Below, in pieces: positions 45,888-54,806 of a stretch of DNA of 64,000 bases. The stretch's first letter is position 1; every line of letters starts with the position of its first letter. The notes beneath the pieces are model-generated. The model had not been told where the DNA came from, searched no databases, and saw only the letters and a list, made by a program, of their open reading frames with translations. The position numbers and the translations under genes were made by a program. Origin of the DNA: CAVVJA01 sp963801715 (GTDB lineage Bacteria; Actinomycetota; Actinomycetes; Mycobacteriales; Jatrophihabitantaceae); NCBI GenBank assembly GCA_963801715.1, contig CAWDGB010000010.1, positions 62,001 to 126,000 on the forward strand. The letters are read 5' to 3'.

Positions 45888-45917
45888 TTTAGTTTAACTA
45901 GTCTCCCTCTAGTTTAG
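45888..45917 (+). promoter_or_regulatory. TTTAGTTTA motif and palindrome upstream of second phaC
   Basis: TTTAGTTTA at 45888-45896 matches the phasin upstream motif exactly, at almost the same distance from the start codon. TAGTTTAG follows at 45910-45917, within the palindrome CCTCTAAACTAGAGG (minus strand). The repeated AT-rich units in GC-rich DNA suggest an operator or promoter region for PHA genes. Confidence 0.4.
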
Positions 45918-46004
45918 AGGAAGCCCGGGCCCGGGCTCGCCGAATGCCGCCGTGATCTCGGACATGCGGGCTCCGAAATCAGCGGCCCAGGATTGCGATC
46001 AGCG

Positions 46005-46805
46005 TCACCGCCCGGTATACGCCGGTGGCCGTTTCTCGCGGAAGGCGCGCAACGCCTCGGACATGTCCTGCGTTCCAGCGGCCAAGGTCTGGTTTCGGTT
46101 CTCCAGCTCAACGGCCGCCTCCAGCGACGGTGCATCGACGTTGACTTGCACGACGCGCTTGGTCAGCGCAACACCCAGCGGGCTGTTCTCAGTGATCATT
46201 TCGGCCACCCGGAACGCCTCGTTCAACAGTTCCTCCGCCGGCACCACCCGGTTCACCAGGCCGATCCGAGCGGCCTCATCGGCGTCGACGAACCGACCCG
46301 TCAGAAGGATCTCGTAGGCGAGGCCCAGGCCCACGACGCGGGGCAACATCCAGGAACTTCCGCAGTCTCCCCCGGTGAGCCCGACCTTGATGAAGGCGGC
46401 GTTGAACCGCGCAGCGGGTGCCGCGATCCGGATGTCGGCAGCCAAGGCCAGGGAGAAGCCGGCTCCGGCGGCGGCCCCGTTTACTGCGGCGATAACTGGC
46501 TTGGCGAGTCGCTGGAATGAGGTGATCGCCTCGGCCCACGATTCCTGTTCGCGCAACAATTGCCCGGCGGTCATGTCGGGCAGCGTGCTGGCGTCCTCCA
46601 GATCCAAGCCCGCGCAAAACGCGCGACCGGCTCCGGTAAGTACAAGGACCCGGGTAGCTTCGTCGGCTGCGATCTCCTGGCTGAGCTGGAACAATTCCTT
46701 GAACGCCTGGAAGGTGAGCGCGTTCCGCCGATCCGGTCGATTGAGCGTGGCTACTGTGATCCCGGCCCGCGGCCGATCCACTAGGAGCGTCTCGTAGGTT
46801 GCCAT
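46005..46805 (-). CDS. enoyl-CoA hydratase/isomerase family protein
   Basis: Crotonase-fold protein of 266 residues: RPRAGITVATLNRPDRRNAL, the oxyanion-hole block GAGRAFCAGLDLED, and AAVNGAAAGAGFSLALAADIRIAAPAARFNAAF; the glutamate positions are occupied in GLTGGDCGSSWMLPRVVGL (one expected Glu replaced by Asp/Cys context), so hydratase versus isomerase activity is open. ATG 46805. It lies 136 bases from the second phaC. Probable role in acyl-CoA degradation together with the dehydrogenases at 47.7-52.9 kb. Confidence 0.9.
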   Translation of the reverse strand: MATYETLLVDRPRAGITVATLNRPDRRNALTFQAFKELFQLSQEIAADEATRVLVLTGAGRAFCAGLDLEDASTLPDMTAGQLLREQESWAEAITSFQRLAKPVIAAVNGAAAGAGFSLALAADIRIAAPAARFNAAFIKVGLTGGDCGSSWMLPRVVGLGLAYEILLTGRFVDADEAARIGLVNRVVPAEELLNEAFRVAEMITENSPLGVALTKRVVQVNVDAPSLEAAVELENRNQTLAAGTQDMSEALRAFREKRPPAYTGR

Positions 46806-47010
46806 TGCGTCTCCTTCGATGGTCCGACGTGCGATGGTGCGGGTATCCGGGCCGCTGCAGCCGACCGACGCCGAGCTGGCGGGTCAGCAGCGTACCCGTC
46901 CGGATTCTGCTCGACCACGAATCAATTGCCACAGTTTCTTGACGTCGACCACAGTTCGTTCGAGGATTGCCGGATCGCTACCCAGCCGATCGACCGGAGG
47001 TGTAGTCGCG

Positions 47011-47637
47011 GTGACCGAAGCTCCTGACTCGACTGGACAGCTGGACGCAGAGCACGATGCGCTCGTTACCCTCGTCATCCGCGGCATGGTGCGCGGTGCC
47101 CCGGACGACGCGACGAAACGACTCGTCGAGCAGGGCTTCGCGATAACAAAGGGCCCGATCACGATGGCGACGCCGCAAGGCACGGCGGAAGCCGGGAAAC
47201 TCTTGCGCGTCCCGCCCGGGAGCGAGCAGGAGCAAGAGATCGACAAGCTGTTCGACGGGTTCCTGCCGATCAACCGCAGGCTGCGCGACGTCTGCTCGGC
47301 CTGGCAGACCCGCGCCGACGGCATGCCCAACGACCACAGCGATGCCGTCTACGACGACGGCATCCGCGAGCGGCTCGATGAGGTGCACTCCTCCATCGGC
47401 CCGATCCTTCGCCGCCTCGGGGCCGCAGCCCCGCGTCTTGCTGGCTACCGTCCCCGCCTGCAGGCCGCGCTGGAGAAGTTCGAAGACGGCGAAGCGTCGT
47501 GGCTGACGTCGCCACTGATGGACTCGTATCACACGGTATGGATGCACATGCACCAGGAATTGATCTTGATGCTTGGCCTTACGCGGGCCGAGGACGAGGC
47601 GCGCGAGGAGCGGCTCGTCCAGGAGCGGACCGGGTGA
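47011..47637 (+). CDS. conserved-type protein, possibly PEP/pyruvate dikinase-associated
   Basis: A 208-residue protein starting at GTG 47011 with GGAGGTG upstream. It contains GFAITKGPITMATPQGTAEAGKLLR early, a middle helical region, and a strong C-terminal block SYHTVWMHMHQELILMLGLTRAEDEARE. I recall similar C-termini in actinobacterial proteins neighbouring pyruvate phosphate dikinase, some annotated as MarR-like; this is from memory and not tested. No such dikinase is in the window. Its stop codon overlaps a GTG that is an alternative start of the next gene (acyl-CoA dehydrogenase). Confidence 0.6.
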   Translation: MTEAPDSTGQLDAEHDALVTLVIRGMVRGAPDDATKRLVEQGFAITKGPITMATPQGTAEAGKLLRVPPGSEQEQEIDKLFDGFLPINRRLRDVCSAWQTRADGMPNDHSDAVYDDGIRERLDEVHSSIGPILRRLGAAAPRLAGYRPRLQAALEKFEDGEASWLTSPLMDSYHTVWMHMHQELILMLGLTRAEDEAREERLVQERTG

Positions 47638-47684
47638 ACGAGCACCGTCGGGCGCCGCAGCGCACCGGGCGTGGGGGGCTCGAG

Positions 47685-48803
47685 ATGACGACAGCCCAAG
47701 ACAGCGCGGAACGGGAAGCCGAACTCCGGGCGCTCCGCGAAGCGGTCCGGGATCTCGTGGAGGGCTGCGGCGGCCTCGCGCCGGCGCGCCGTCAACTCGA
47801 CTCGGGGACTGGGTACGACGAGCAGGCGTGGCTGCTGCTCGGCCGGGACATGGGCCTGGCTGGCCTCGGCGTTCCGGAGAACGTCGGCGGTGCAGGCGGG
47901 GGCCTGGCCGAACTGACGGTCGTGGCGGAGGAGCTCGGCCGCGCGCTGCTGCCCGTTCCGTTCCTCTCCTCGACCGTCGTGGCGGGACAGATCCTCGCGC
48001 GTTGCCCGGATGGGCCGGACCTGCTCGGCCGGATGGCTGGCGGGGAGGTGCGGGCCTCGTTCGCCGGGGTAGCCGGCGACGGCTGCTGGCGGCCCGATCG
48101 CCTGGCGGTTCGGGCCGAGGACGGCGCTGGAGCATGGCGGCTGTCCGGCACGGCCGAGTTCGTCCTCGACGGAGCGAGCGCTCACCAGCTCGTGGTTGCG
48201 GCGACGACGCCCGACGGATGCGACCTGTTCCTTGTCGCCGGAGACGACCCGAACGTGAAGCGCCGGGCATTGGAGACATTGGACCCGACCCGCGGCCAAG
48301 CCGAAGTGAGTTTCGACGGCGCAAGTGCGACCGCGTTGACGAGCGGTGGTGGCGGCGCGGATGTGGTTGGCGCTGCCCTGGACGTGGTGCTCGTCGTACT
48401 CGCGGCCGAACAGGTCGGCGGCGCCGCAGCGAGCCTCGACATGGCCGTCGAATACGCCAAGATCCGCCACCAGTTCAGCCGTCCGATCGGCAGCTTCCAG
48501 GCGATCAAGCACAAGCTGGCCGACCTGCTCCTCCAGGTCGAGATGGGTCGCTCGTCCGTTGACCGCGCGCTGCTGGCAGAGCACGACCCACAGCAGCTGG
48601 CCGAGGCCGGTGCGGTGGCCAAGGTCTGGTGCAGTGACGCGTTCGTGCAGGTCGCCGCTGAAAACGTCCACGTCAACGGCGGAACGGGCTTCACCTGGGA
48701 ACACGACGCTCACCTGTTTTTCCGTCGGTCGCGAGCCGACGAGGTGCTATTCGGCGATGCGTCGGTACACCGCGAACGGTTGGCCGCGCTGCTCGGCTGG
48801 TGA
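47685..48803 (+). CDS. acyl-CoA dehydrogenase family protein
   Basis: A 372-residue acyl-CoA dehydrogenase fold protein. Elements: N-terminal helices, LAGLGVPENVGGAGGGLAEL, a middle beta domain, and the C-terminal FAD block VEYAKIRHQFSRPIGSFQAIKHKLADLL, then AENVHVNGGTGFTWEHDAHLFFRRS with the typical glycine before the base region. Pairs with a convergent dehydrogenase at 48823, consistent with the heterotetrameric arrangement common for sterol and aromatic side-chain dehydrogenases. Start ATG 47685 (GGGGGCTCGAG upstream); GTG 47634 overlaps the previous stop. Confidence 0.88.
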   Translation: MTTAQDSAEREAELRALREAVRDLVEGCGGLAPARRQLDSGTGYDEQAWLLLGRDMGLAGLGVPENVGGAGGGLAELTVVAEELGRALLPVPFLSSTVVAGQILARCPDGPDLLGRMAGGEVRASFAGVAGDGCWRPDRLAVRAEDGAGAWRLSGTAEFVLDGASAHQLVVAATTPDGCDLFLVAGDDPNVKRRALETLDPTRGQAEVSFDGASATALTSGGGGADVVGAALDVVLVVLAAEQVGGAAASLDMAVEYAKIRHQFSRPIGSFQAIKHKLADLLLQVEMGRSSVDRALLAEHDPQQLAEAGAVAKVWCSDAFVQVAAENVHVNGGTGFTWEHDAHLFFRRSRADEVLFGDASVHRERLAALLGW

Positions 48804-48822
48804 CCGCTCGTCGGCGCGCGCC

Positions 48823-50061
48823 TCAGGTGCTGCGGGGCAGTTTCGAGTACGGGACACCTTTGTCGACGCGCGGCTCGCGGGGCAAGCCGAGCACGCGTTC
48901 GCCGATGATGTTGCGCTGGATCTCGTCCGTGCCGCCCGCGAGCCGGTAGCCGGGCGCGCCGAGGACGTGCTCCGTCCACGCGAACGCGTCCGGCTCGCCG
49001 GTATCGGCCGCGATCCTCGCTCCGAGCAGCGAGGCCGCGAGGTCTCCGATGCGGGTGAGGTTCTGCGAAGCCACGATCTTGCCGATCGACGCGGCCGGCC
49101 CGGGCGGTGCGCCGGCCGCGGCCGCGCGGGCGACTCGGTCGGTCGTGGCGGTCCGCAGCTGGGTTCGCACGTAGATGTCGGCCAGCTGCTGGCGCACGAC
49201 CGGATCGCCGGTCTTGCCGAGCCGGCGGGCCAGCCCGAGCAGATCCTCGAACGTGCCGCCCTTGCGACGTTGACCCTGACCACTGGCGGTGCGCTCGAAC
49301 CCCAGGGTGGCGTTTGCCACCTTCCAGCCGTCGCCGATCGGACCGACCCGCATGTCGTCACCCACCCGGACATCGGACAGGAAGACCTCGTTGAACGACG
49401 ACGCTCCGCTCATTTGCCGGATCGGTCGGACTTCAACGCCGGGCGCGTCCATAGGGACCAGGAACATCGTCAGCCCGGCCTGCTTGGCGACGTCCGGATC
49501 GGTCCGGGCGAGGAGCAGTCCGTAGTCGGCGAACCGGGCGCCGGACGACCACACCTTCTGGCCGTCGAGGCGCCATCCGTTGTCCTCCCGCACCGCGGTC
49601 GTCGCAACGGCGGCCAGGTCGGAACCGGCTCCGGGCTCACTGAACAACTGACAGCACAGCAGATCCGAGCGCAGGAAGGCCCGCGCGTACTTCTCCCGCT
49701 GCCCGTCGGTGCCGAAGGTCGCGATCGTCGGCCCGACGAGCCCGGTCGTGACGCTGATCAGTTCGGTCGAGGTCGGCGCCTCGAACCCCTGCTCCTCGGC
49801 GGTGAACGCGACGACGTAACGGGGCGACAGGCCGGCACCGCCCAGCTCGGTCGGCAGGGCGATCGCGCCGTAGCCGGCGTCGAAACGTTGTCGCCGATAG
49901 GCGCGGACCCGGTCCAGCATCGCGTGCTCCGCCTCTTCGGAGATGTTCGCGAAGACCGCGTAGTCCGGTGCGGTGTCGCTACGGTCCGATCGCTTGGGCA
50001 GCACTGACGCCAACCAGTCGCGTGCCTCCGCGCGCCACTGCTCGATGTCCGGCTCGGCCAT
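48823..50061 (-). CDS. acyl-CoA dehydrogenase
   Basis: A 412-residue acyl-CoA dehydrogenase: IALPTELGGAGLSPRYVVAF, LLCCQLFSEPGAGSDLAAV (flavin loop), WRLDGQKVWSSGA, and the C-terminal GAPGYRLAGGTDEIQRNIIGERVLGLPREP, which carries the usual Arg/Gly ligands. Last gene of a minus-strand run 52888-48823 that also encodes a DUF35 protein, a thiolase-fold protein, another dehydrogenase and a reductase, so the run probably works on one acyl-CoA pathway. Eleven bases separate it from the thiolase-fold gene. Confidence 0.9.
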   Translation of the reverse strand: MAEPDIEQWRAEARDWLASVLPKRSDRSDTAPDYAVFANISEEAEHAMLDRVRAYRRQRFDAGYGAIALPTELGGAGLSPRYVVAFTAEEQGFEAPTSTELISVTTGLVGPTIATFGTDGQREKYARAFLRSDLLCCQLFSEPGAGSDLAAVATTAVREDNGWRLDGQKVWSSGARFADYGLLLARTDPDVAKQAGLTMFLVPMDAPGVEVRPIRQMSGASSFNEVFLSDVRVGDDMRVGPIGDGWKVANATLGFERTASGQGQRRKGGTFEDLLGLARRLGKTGDPVVRQQLADIYVRTQLRTATTDRVARAAAAGAPPGPAASIGKIVASQNLTRIGDLAASLLGARIAADTGEPDAFAWTEHVLGAPGYRLAGGTDEIQRNIIGERVLGLPREPRVDKGVPYSKLPRST

Positions 50062-50071
50062 CTACTGCCCC

Positions 50072-51220
50072 CTATACCGTCAGTACCGTGCACGCGCTGA
50101 TGCCCGGCGCGCCGTACACGTGGGTGAAGCCGATCTGAGGCGGCCCCGCCACCTGTCGTGCGCCGGCGCGCCCCTGCAGCTGCAGGACGACCTCCTGCAC
50201 CTGCCGCAGTCCAGACGCGCCGACCGGCTCGCCGTTGGCCAGGCAGCCGCCGTCGGTGTTGATCGGCAACCGACCGGTCGGCGCGGTCTCGCCCAGGTCG
50301 AGCAGCTTCTGCTGGGCGCCGTGTTCGCACAGGCCGGTCTCGGCCATGTGGTAGACCTCGGCCCCGGAATCCGTGTCCTGCAGCTGCGCGACTTGCACGT
50401 CCGCCGGGGAAATGCCGGAGGCAGAGAACACGGCCTGGGCCGCGTCCACGCTCGGGCTATTGCCGGTCTCCGGCGGTAACCACGGCGCGAATACCTCGAA
50501 CGAACCGAACCGCCGAGTCCGCTTGGCCACCGCCGCGAGGTTCACCGGACGATCGCACATGTCCGCAGCCCGATCGCTTCGCGCGAGCACGATCGCAGCG
50601 GCGCCCTCAGCGGGGGAGCACAGCATGTACTGCGTCAGCGGCGGGTTGATGACCCGGGCGGACAGGATCTCCTCCTCGGTGAGCGCCGTGCGCCGCCAGG
50701 CCGTCGGGTTGAGTTCGCCGCAGCGGAAGGCTTTCGCCGCCACCTGTGCGAGTACGCGGTCCTTGAGCCCGTGGGTGTGCAGGTAGCGGCGGTCCTTCAT
50801 GGAGAAGAACTGGGTCGTGATCATCAGACCCGTCTCGGCGTACCAGTCCGCGTGGCCGTAGTCAGCCGGCTTCGCGGCGAAGGCGCCCCGCGCGTGCTTG
50901 TCGAATCCGACCACCAGCGCAAGATCCGTTTCCCCGGCCCGGATCGCGTTGGCTGCGGTAGCGAGGGCGACGCCACCGGTCGCGCATCCGTTGCGTACGT
51001 TGACGAACGGGATGCCGGTGAGGCCGAGGACGCCGACCATGGTGTCCGGCTTGCCGGAAACGTTGCTGCCTCCGACCGCGTAGCCGATGTCGGCCCACCC
51101 GACTCCGGCGTCCGTGAGGGCCAGCCGGACCGCCTCCACACCCATGGCCATGCCAGTCAGGTCCGGGGCGTGCCGACCGAACGGATGCATGCCCACCCCG
51201 ACGATGCTGACGCCGGTCAT
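50072..51220 (-). CDS. thiolase-fold protein, probable aldolase/lipid-transfer type (Ltp2-like)
   Basis: A 382-residue thiolase-superfamily protein. Nucleophile-region Cys is present (VRNGCATGGVALATAANAIRAGE), but the C-terminal GHP motif reads NTDGGCLANGEPVGASGLRQ, with Glu where thiolases have the catalytic His. That substitution and the DUF35 partner immediately upstream (ATGA overlap at 51217-51220) are the features I associate with Ltp2/ChsH2-like retro-aldolases rather than thiolases. Predicted to cleave a hydroxyacyl-CoA side chain. Substrate unknown. Confidence 0.85.
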   Translation of the reverse strand: MTGVSIVGVGMHPFGRHAPDLTGMAMGVEAVRLALTDAGVGWADIGYAVGGSNVSGKPDTMVGVLGLTGIPFVNVRNGCATGGVALATAANAIRAGETDLALVVGFDKHARGAFAAKPADYGHADWYAETGLMITTQFFSMKDRRYLHTHGLKDRVLAQVAAKAFRCGELNPTAWRRTALTEEEILSARVINPPLTQYMLCSPAEGAAAIVLARSDRAADMCDRPVNLAAVAKRTRRFGSFEVFAPWLPPETGNSPSVDAAQAVFSASGISPADVQVAQLQDTDSGAEVYHMAETGLCEHGAQQKLLDLGETAPTGRLPINTDGGCLANGEPVGASGLRQVQEVVLQLQGRAGARQVAGPPQIGFTHVYGAPGISACTVLTV

Positions 51221-51619
51221 GAGTCGCCCCCTTCCGGCTCGAAGGCGTAGGTCACGACGTCGCCCCCACTGCCGTCCGGCCAGACGGGAAGCAGTACGAG
51301 GCGCATCGGCAGCCCGATCTCGAGCCCGCTCGAGTCGCCGGCGAGACGCGACTCGACGATCACCTCGCCGAGATCTACGTACCCAACGCCGTACGGCGTG
51401 AATCCGGACTCGGGAGCGCGGTAGGGCAGCTTCGGTTCGAAGGCCTGCACGGTCCAGGTCCAGAGCGTGCCGCGATCAGGCTAGCTCGACCGTCGTCATG
51501 TCCGACCCGGTGCACCTCGCGCAGCTGGACTGCACCGGAAAGGTTACGGTTCCGCAGGTGCCGCACTTCGATCCGGCAAGACGGGGCGGATCGAGGGACG
51601 CAAACAGCCTGTCGTCCAC
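51217..51619 (-). CDS. DUF35 (ChsH2-like) OB-fold zinc-ribbon protein, frameshifted
   Basis: Acyl-CoA-binding accessory protein of about 133 residues. Zinc ribbon GSKCGTCGTVTFPVQSSCARC then an OB-fold ending LPVWPDGSGGDVVTYAFEPEG. One extra base near 51480-51490 interrupts it; removal gives VELPDRGTLWTWTVQAFEPK. Starts at GTG 51619, 12 bases after the dehydrogenase stop. Stop overlaps the thiolase-fold start (ATGA). DUF35 proteins form complexes with thiolase-like aldolases and stabilise them. Confidence 0.85.
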
Positions 51620-51631
51620 GGTGGTCGAGCG

Positions 51632-52867
51632 TCATACCTCTGCCTTCCTCGGCTGAGTGAACCGCGGCTGGTCGCCCGCGTCGATCTCGCGACGTCGTCG
51701 GCCAATCGCCCGCCGGGCGATCGCCCACCGGTGGACTTCCGACGGGCCGTCGTAGATGCGGAACGGGCGAACCTCGCGGAGGTAGCGCGAGAGAAGCACG
51801 TCCTCAGAGATGCCGAGCGCACCGCAGATCTGCACCGCGCGGTCGACCACCCGGTTGACTGCTTCTGCGACGAACGTCTTGGCGATCGACGACTCGTTCC
51901 CGCCTCTCGCGCCGCTGTCGAGCACCGCGGCGGTGTTCCAGATCAGGGCCCGGCTCGCCGCGATGTCGATCTCCGAGTCCGCCACCATCTGCTGGACCAT
52001 GCCGAGGTCACCGAGCCGACCGCCGAAGGACCTGCGAGTCGCCGCCCAGTCGATGGCAATGTCTTGCGCGCGCCGGGCCAGCCCGAGCCACCGCATGCAG
52101 TGCGTCAGCCGGGCCGGGGCCAGCCGTACTTGGGCGTATTCGAAGCCGCGGTCGACCTCGCCGAGGATTGCCTCCGGGCTGACTCGGCAGCCGTCGAACA
52201 CGACCTCGCTATGCCCGGCGAACAAGCCCTGGTCGAGCGTCCCGATGTCGCGCTCGACCCGCATACCTGGGTTGTCGGCGTCGACGAGAAACATCGTCGC
52301 GCCGCCGCGGTCGCCAGGAGATCCGTTTGTGCGGGCCATGCAGATGCTGAACCCAGCCCCGTGCGCGCCGCTGATGAACCACTTGCGCCCGTCGATGCGC
52401 CAGCCGTCGCCGTCTTTGGCCGCCATGGTCGACAGCATGGCCGGGTCCGAACCGGCGCCCGGCGCCGGCTCGGTCATCGCGAAGCAGGACCTGATCTCGC
52501 CGGCCGCAAGCGGACGAAGGTACTGCTGCTTCTGCTGCTCGCTGGCGACCACCTCGAGCAGGTGCATGTTGCCCTCATCCGGGGCGGAGCAGTTCAGGGC
52601 CAATGGCCCGAGCAGCGAGTACCCGGCCGCCTCGAAGACGACCGACTGTCCCCGAACGTCCAGCCCACAGCCGCCCCACTCCTTCGGCACGTGCGGCGCG
52701 AGCAGTCCGGCGTCGCGGGCCTGCTTCTGCAGCGATCGCCGAAGATCGTCCGGCGCGTCATGCATGACGCCCGCCACCTGCTGCTCCACCGGGATAACGA
52801 CGTCGCGGATGAACTCGCTCGTCCGGGCGGCTAGCTTCTCGACCTCCGGAGGCACGGTGTTGTCCAT
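51632..52867 (-). CDS. acyl-CoA dehydrogenase
   Basis: A 411-residue acyl-CoA dehydrogenase starting at ATG 52867 (GAGGAG upstream). Blocks: PHVPKEWGGCGLDVRGQSVVFEAAGYSLLGPLAL, CFAMTEPAPGAGSDPAML, KWFISGAHGAGFSICMARTNG, WAATRRSFGGRLGDLGMVQQMVADSEIDIAASRALI, and the C-terminal ICGALGISEDVLLSRYLREVRPFRIYDGPSEVHRWAIAR with the conserved glutamate region. Similar to acyl-CoA dehydrogenases acting on longer branched chains (FadE-like). Lies 20 bases after the medium-chain reductase. Confidence 0.93.
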   Translation of the reverse strand: MDNTVPPEVEKLAARTSEFIRDVVIPVEQQVAGVMHDAPDDLRRSLQKQARDAGLLAPHVPKEWGGCGLDVRGQSVVFEAAGYSLLGPLALNCSAPDEGNMHLLEVVASEQQKQQYLRPLAAGEIRSCFAMTEPAPGAGSDPAMLSTMAAKDGDGWRIDGRKWFISGAHGAGFSICMARTNGSPGDRGGATMFLVDADNPGMRVERDIGTLDQGLFAGHSEVVFDGCRVSPEAILGEVDRGFEYAQVRLAPARLTHCMRWLGLARRAQDIAIDWAATRRSFGGRLGDLGMVQQMVADSEIDIAASRALIWNTAAVLDSGARGGNESSIAKTFVAEAVNRVVDRAVQICGALGISEDVLLSRYLREVRPFRIYDGPSEVHRWAIARRAIGRRRREIDAGDQPRFTQPRKAEV

Positions 52868-52887
52868 GCGGCGCTCCTCATTCAGGT

Positions 52888-53931
52888 TCAAGCGGTATAT
52901 GGCTCGTCATCGGATAGACGGACGAGCATCTTGCCGACATTCGAGCCCGACAACAGGCCGAGGAATGCATCGACGGCGTGGTCCAGGTCGTCGACAACGG
53001 TTTGCTTCGAGACGAGTTCCCCGGTCCGCAGCCAGTTGGCGACCTGCTTCTCGAACTCCGGTCGCAGATCCTCGTGATCCCGCACGATGAAGCCGCGCAG
53101 CGTCAGCCGTTTCAGCACAGCCTGGATGAGATGGTTCACACCGGGCGCGGCTGATGCGTCTTCCATCGTCGAGATCATGCCGCACAACGCAACCCGGCCC
53201 TGCACGTTCAACGCGTACAGGGCAGCGATCAAATGATCACCGCCGACGTTGTCGAAGTACAGGTCGATACCTTCCGGCGCCGCGGCGGCCAGCCCCCCGA
53301 CCAGGTCGGCGCGATAGTCGATACCTTCATCGAAGCCCAGTTCGTCAACCAGCAGCCGTGCTTTGTCGGGTCCGCCGGTACTGCCGATGACGCGCGACGC
53401 GCCGAGCAGACGGGCGAACTGCCCGGCCGAGCTGCCGACGGCGCCGCCCGCCGCAGAGACGAACACGACGTCGCCGTCGCGCAGTTCGCCCGCCCGCCGC
53501 AGCCCCACGTAGGCGGTGAAGCCGGTTTGGCCGAGCACGCCGAGCCAGGTCGACAGCGGGGCGAGACCTGGATCCACGACGGTGGCAGCGGCTGCGTCGA
53601 CGATCGCCCAATCGCGCCAGCCGAGCCGGTGCCGAACATAACCACCCGGCGCGATGCCGTCGGCCCGGCTGGAAACGACCCGTCCGACGGCGGAGCCGTC
53701 GAGAGCGCCGCCGACGGTGAAGTTGGTGGTGTAGTGCTTTTCCGTCGGCTCCATGCGCCCGCGCATCGCCGGATCGACACTCATGTAGATGTTGCGAACC
53801 AGCAGCTGACCCGGCTCAAGTTCGGCGAGGAGTTGCTCCTCGAGCCGGAAATTCGCCGACGTCGGCCGCCCGCTCGCGCGCGCGGCAAGGGTCACGATCC
53901 GAGTGGTCGACGGGATCGGCTCGACGGGCAC
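52888..53931 (-). CDS. NADP-dependent medium-chain oxidoreductase (CurA/LTB4DH-like)
   Basis: A 347-residue zinc-independent MDR protein: NIYMSVDPAMRGRM, GGALDGSAVGRVV, VSAAGGAVGSSAGQFARLLGASRVIGSTGGPDKARLL (NADPH loop), and the tail SGSNVGKMLVRL. The family (curcumin reductase, prostaglandin/leukotriene reductase) reduces enones and enoyl groups with NADPH. First gene of the minus-strand degradation run; ATG 53931 lies near the divergent ThuA operon end, about 80 bases. Substrate is unknown, probably an enoyl-type intermediate. Confidence 0.9.
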   Translation of the reverse strand: MPVEPIPSTTRIVTLAARASGRPTSANFRLEEQLLAELEPGQLLVRNIYMSVDPAMRGRMEPTEKHYTTNFTVGGALDGSAVGRVVSSRADGIAPGGYVRHRLGWRDWAIVDAAAATVVDPGLAPLSTWLGVLGQTGFTAYVGLRRAGELRDGDVVFVSAAGGAVGSSAGQFARLLGASRVIGSTGGPDKARLLVDELGFDEGIDYRADLVGGLAAAAPEGIDLYFDNVGGDHLIAALYALNVQGRVALCGMISTMEDASAAPGVNHLIQAVLKRLTLRGFIVRDHEDLRPEFEKQVANWLRTGELVSKQTVVDDLDHAVDAFLGLLSGSNVGKMLVRLSDDEPYTA

Positions 53932-54012
53932 GCGCGCACCTCCTGGAGACCTCGCCCGACCCTATACTGCCGCCGTTCTCCGACGGAAGGAGTAAGTGAA
54001 TGCCTCCACTAG

Positions 54013-54789
54013 TTACTTGGCCGCGCGGAACTCGCCGGTGACCGCCCACTGAAGGCACCGGCTCAGGACCGTCCGATACTCGGGAACGGTCCAGCTGCCG
54101 AAGTCGCGCCGGCCGAGATCCTCCCGGCCAAGGTCCTGAACATCGAAGCGGCCGCGGCAGTGTCCGAGCGAGAAGTAGCAGACGGTGCCGGCGCCGAACG
54201 GCCGCAGGTACAGCACTGGCCGCGGTTCGTCGTCAGTCACGTCACCTTCGGCGAAACCGCGCGACGCGCCGGTGTACCGCGTATGCAGCAGCATTTCCAA
54301 CGGCGGGTGCAGCTCGGAGACGTACAACTCGTCGCGCGCCTCGAACGGTTCGAGTCCGGCCACGAGCGGGTGATCTGGCGCCGTGATCTCCACCGTATAC
54401 GGCGCGATAGGCGGGTGGCCGAGGAACTGGCTACCGATCACCCTCGCAACCGAACCGAGGGCTCGAGGTGTGCGAAAGACGGGCGAGGATGCGTCGGGCG
54501 GGTCGATGGCCGAATTGCTGCCGTGCAGAGCCAACCAACGACCGCCACGCTCGACAAAGTTGATGAGCGCGTCCTGTTGCGTTCCGACCGGGCGAACATT
54601 GCACGTGTACGTGACCAGCAGGTCGGCGCGCTGGAGTGCGTCGAGCGATGCGTAGTTCTCGAAGACGCGGGTACGCACCTGCTCCCACTGCGCGAGCCCA
54701 TCGAGCAGTTGTAGCCGGGCGTAGTCGAAGTCGTGCCATTGCCCGCCGCACACCAGGACGGCATCCAATCGACCGGCCGGACCGGCCAC
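54013..54789 (-). CDS. ThuA-domain protein
   Basis: A 258-residue class-I-glutamine-amidotransferase-like (ThuA) protein. Blocks: VLVCGGQWHDFDYARLQLL, LVTYTCNVRPVG, WLALHGSNSAIDPP, the APYTVEITAPDHPLVAGL strand, and GTVCYFSLGHCRGRFDV, as in ThuA-like trehalose-utilisation proteins. The cysteine at the nucleophile elbow position is replaced by Gly/Ser context (HGSNSA), as usual in ThuA. ATG 54789 lies 18 bases after the SDR gene. Function of ThuA is thought to be keto-sugar metabolism; not verified here. Confidence 0.85.
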   Translation of the reverse strand: MAGPAGRLDAVLVCGGQWHDFDYARLQLLDGLAQWEQVRTRVFENYASLDALQRADLLVTYTCNVRPVGTQQDALINFVERGGRWLALHGSNSAIDPPDASSPVFRTPRALGSVARVIGSQFLGHPPIAPYTVEITAPDHPLVAGLEPFEARDELYVSELHPPLEMLLHTRYTGASRGFAEGDVTDDEPRPVLYLRPFGAGTVCYFSLGHCRGRFDVQDLGREDLGRRDFGSWTVPEYRTVLSRCLQWAVTGEFRAAK

Positions 54790-54806
54790 TTAGCGGTCCC
54801 TAAGCA

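Noticed and set aside
48346..50007. 553-codon plus-strand open frame
   Set aside because: It crosses the end of one acyl-CoA dehydrogenase and is antisense to the next; the translated sequence has no domain character.
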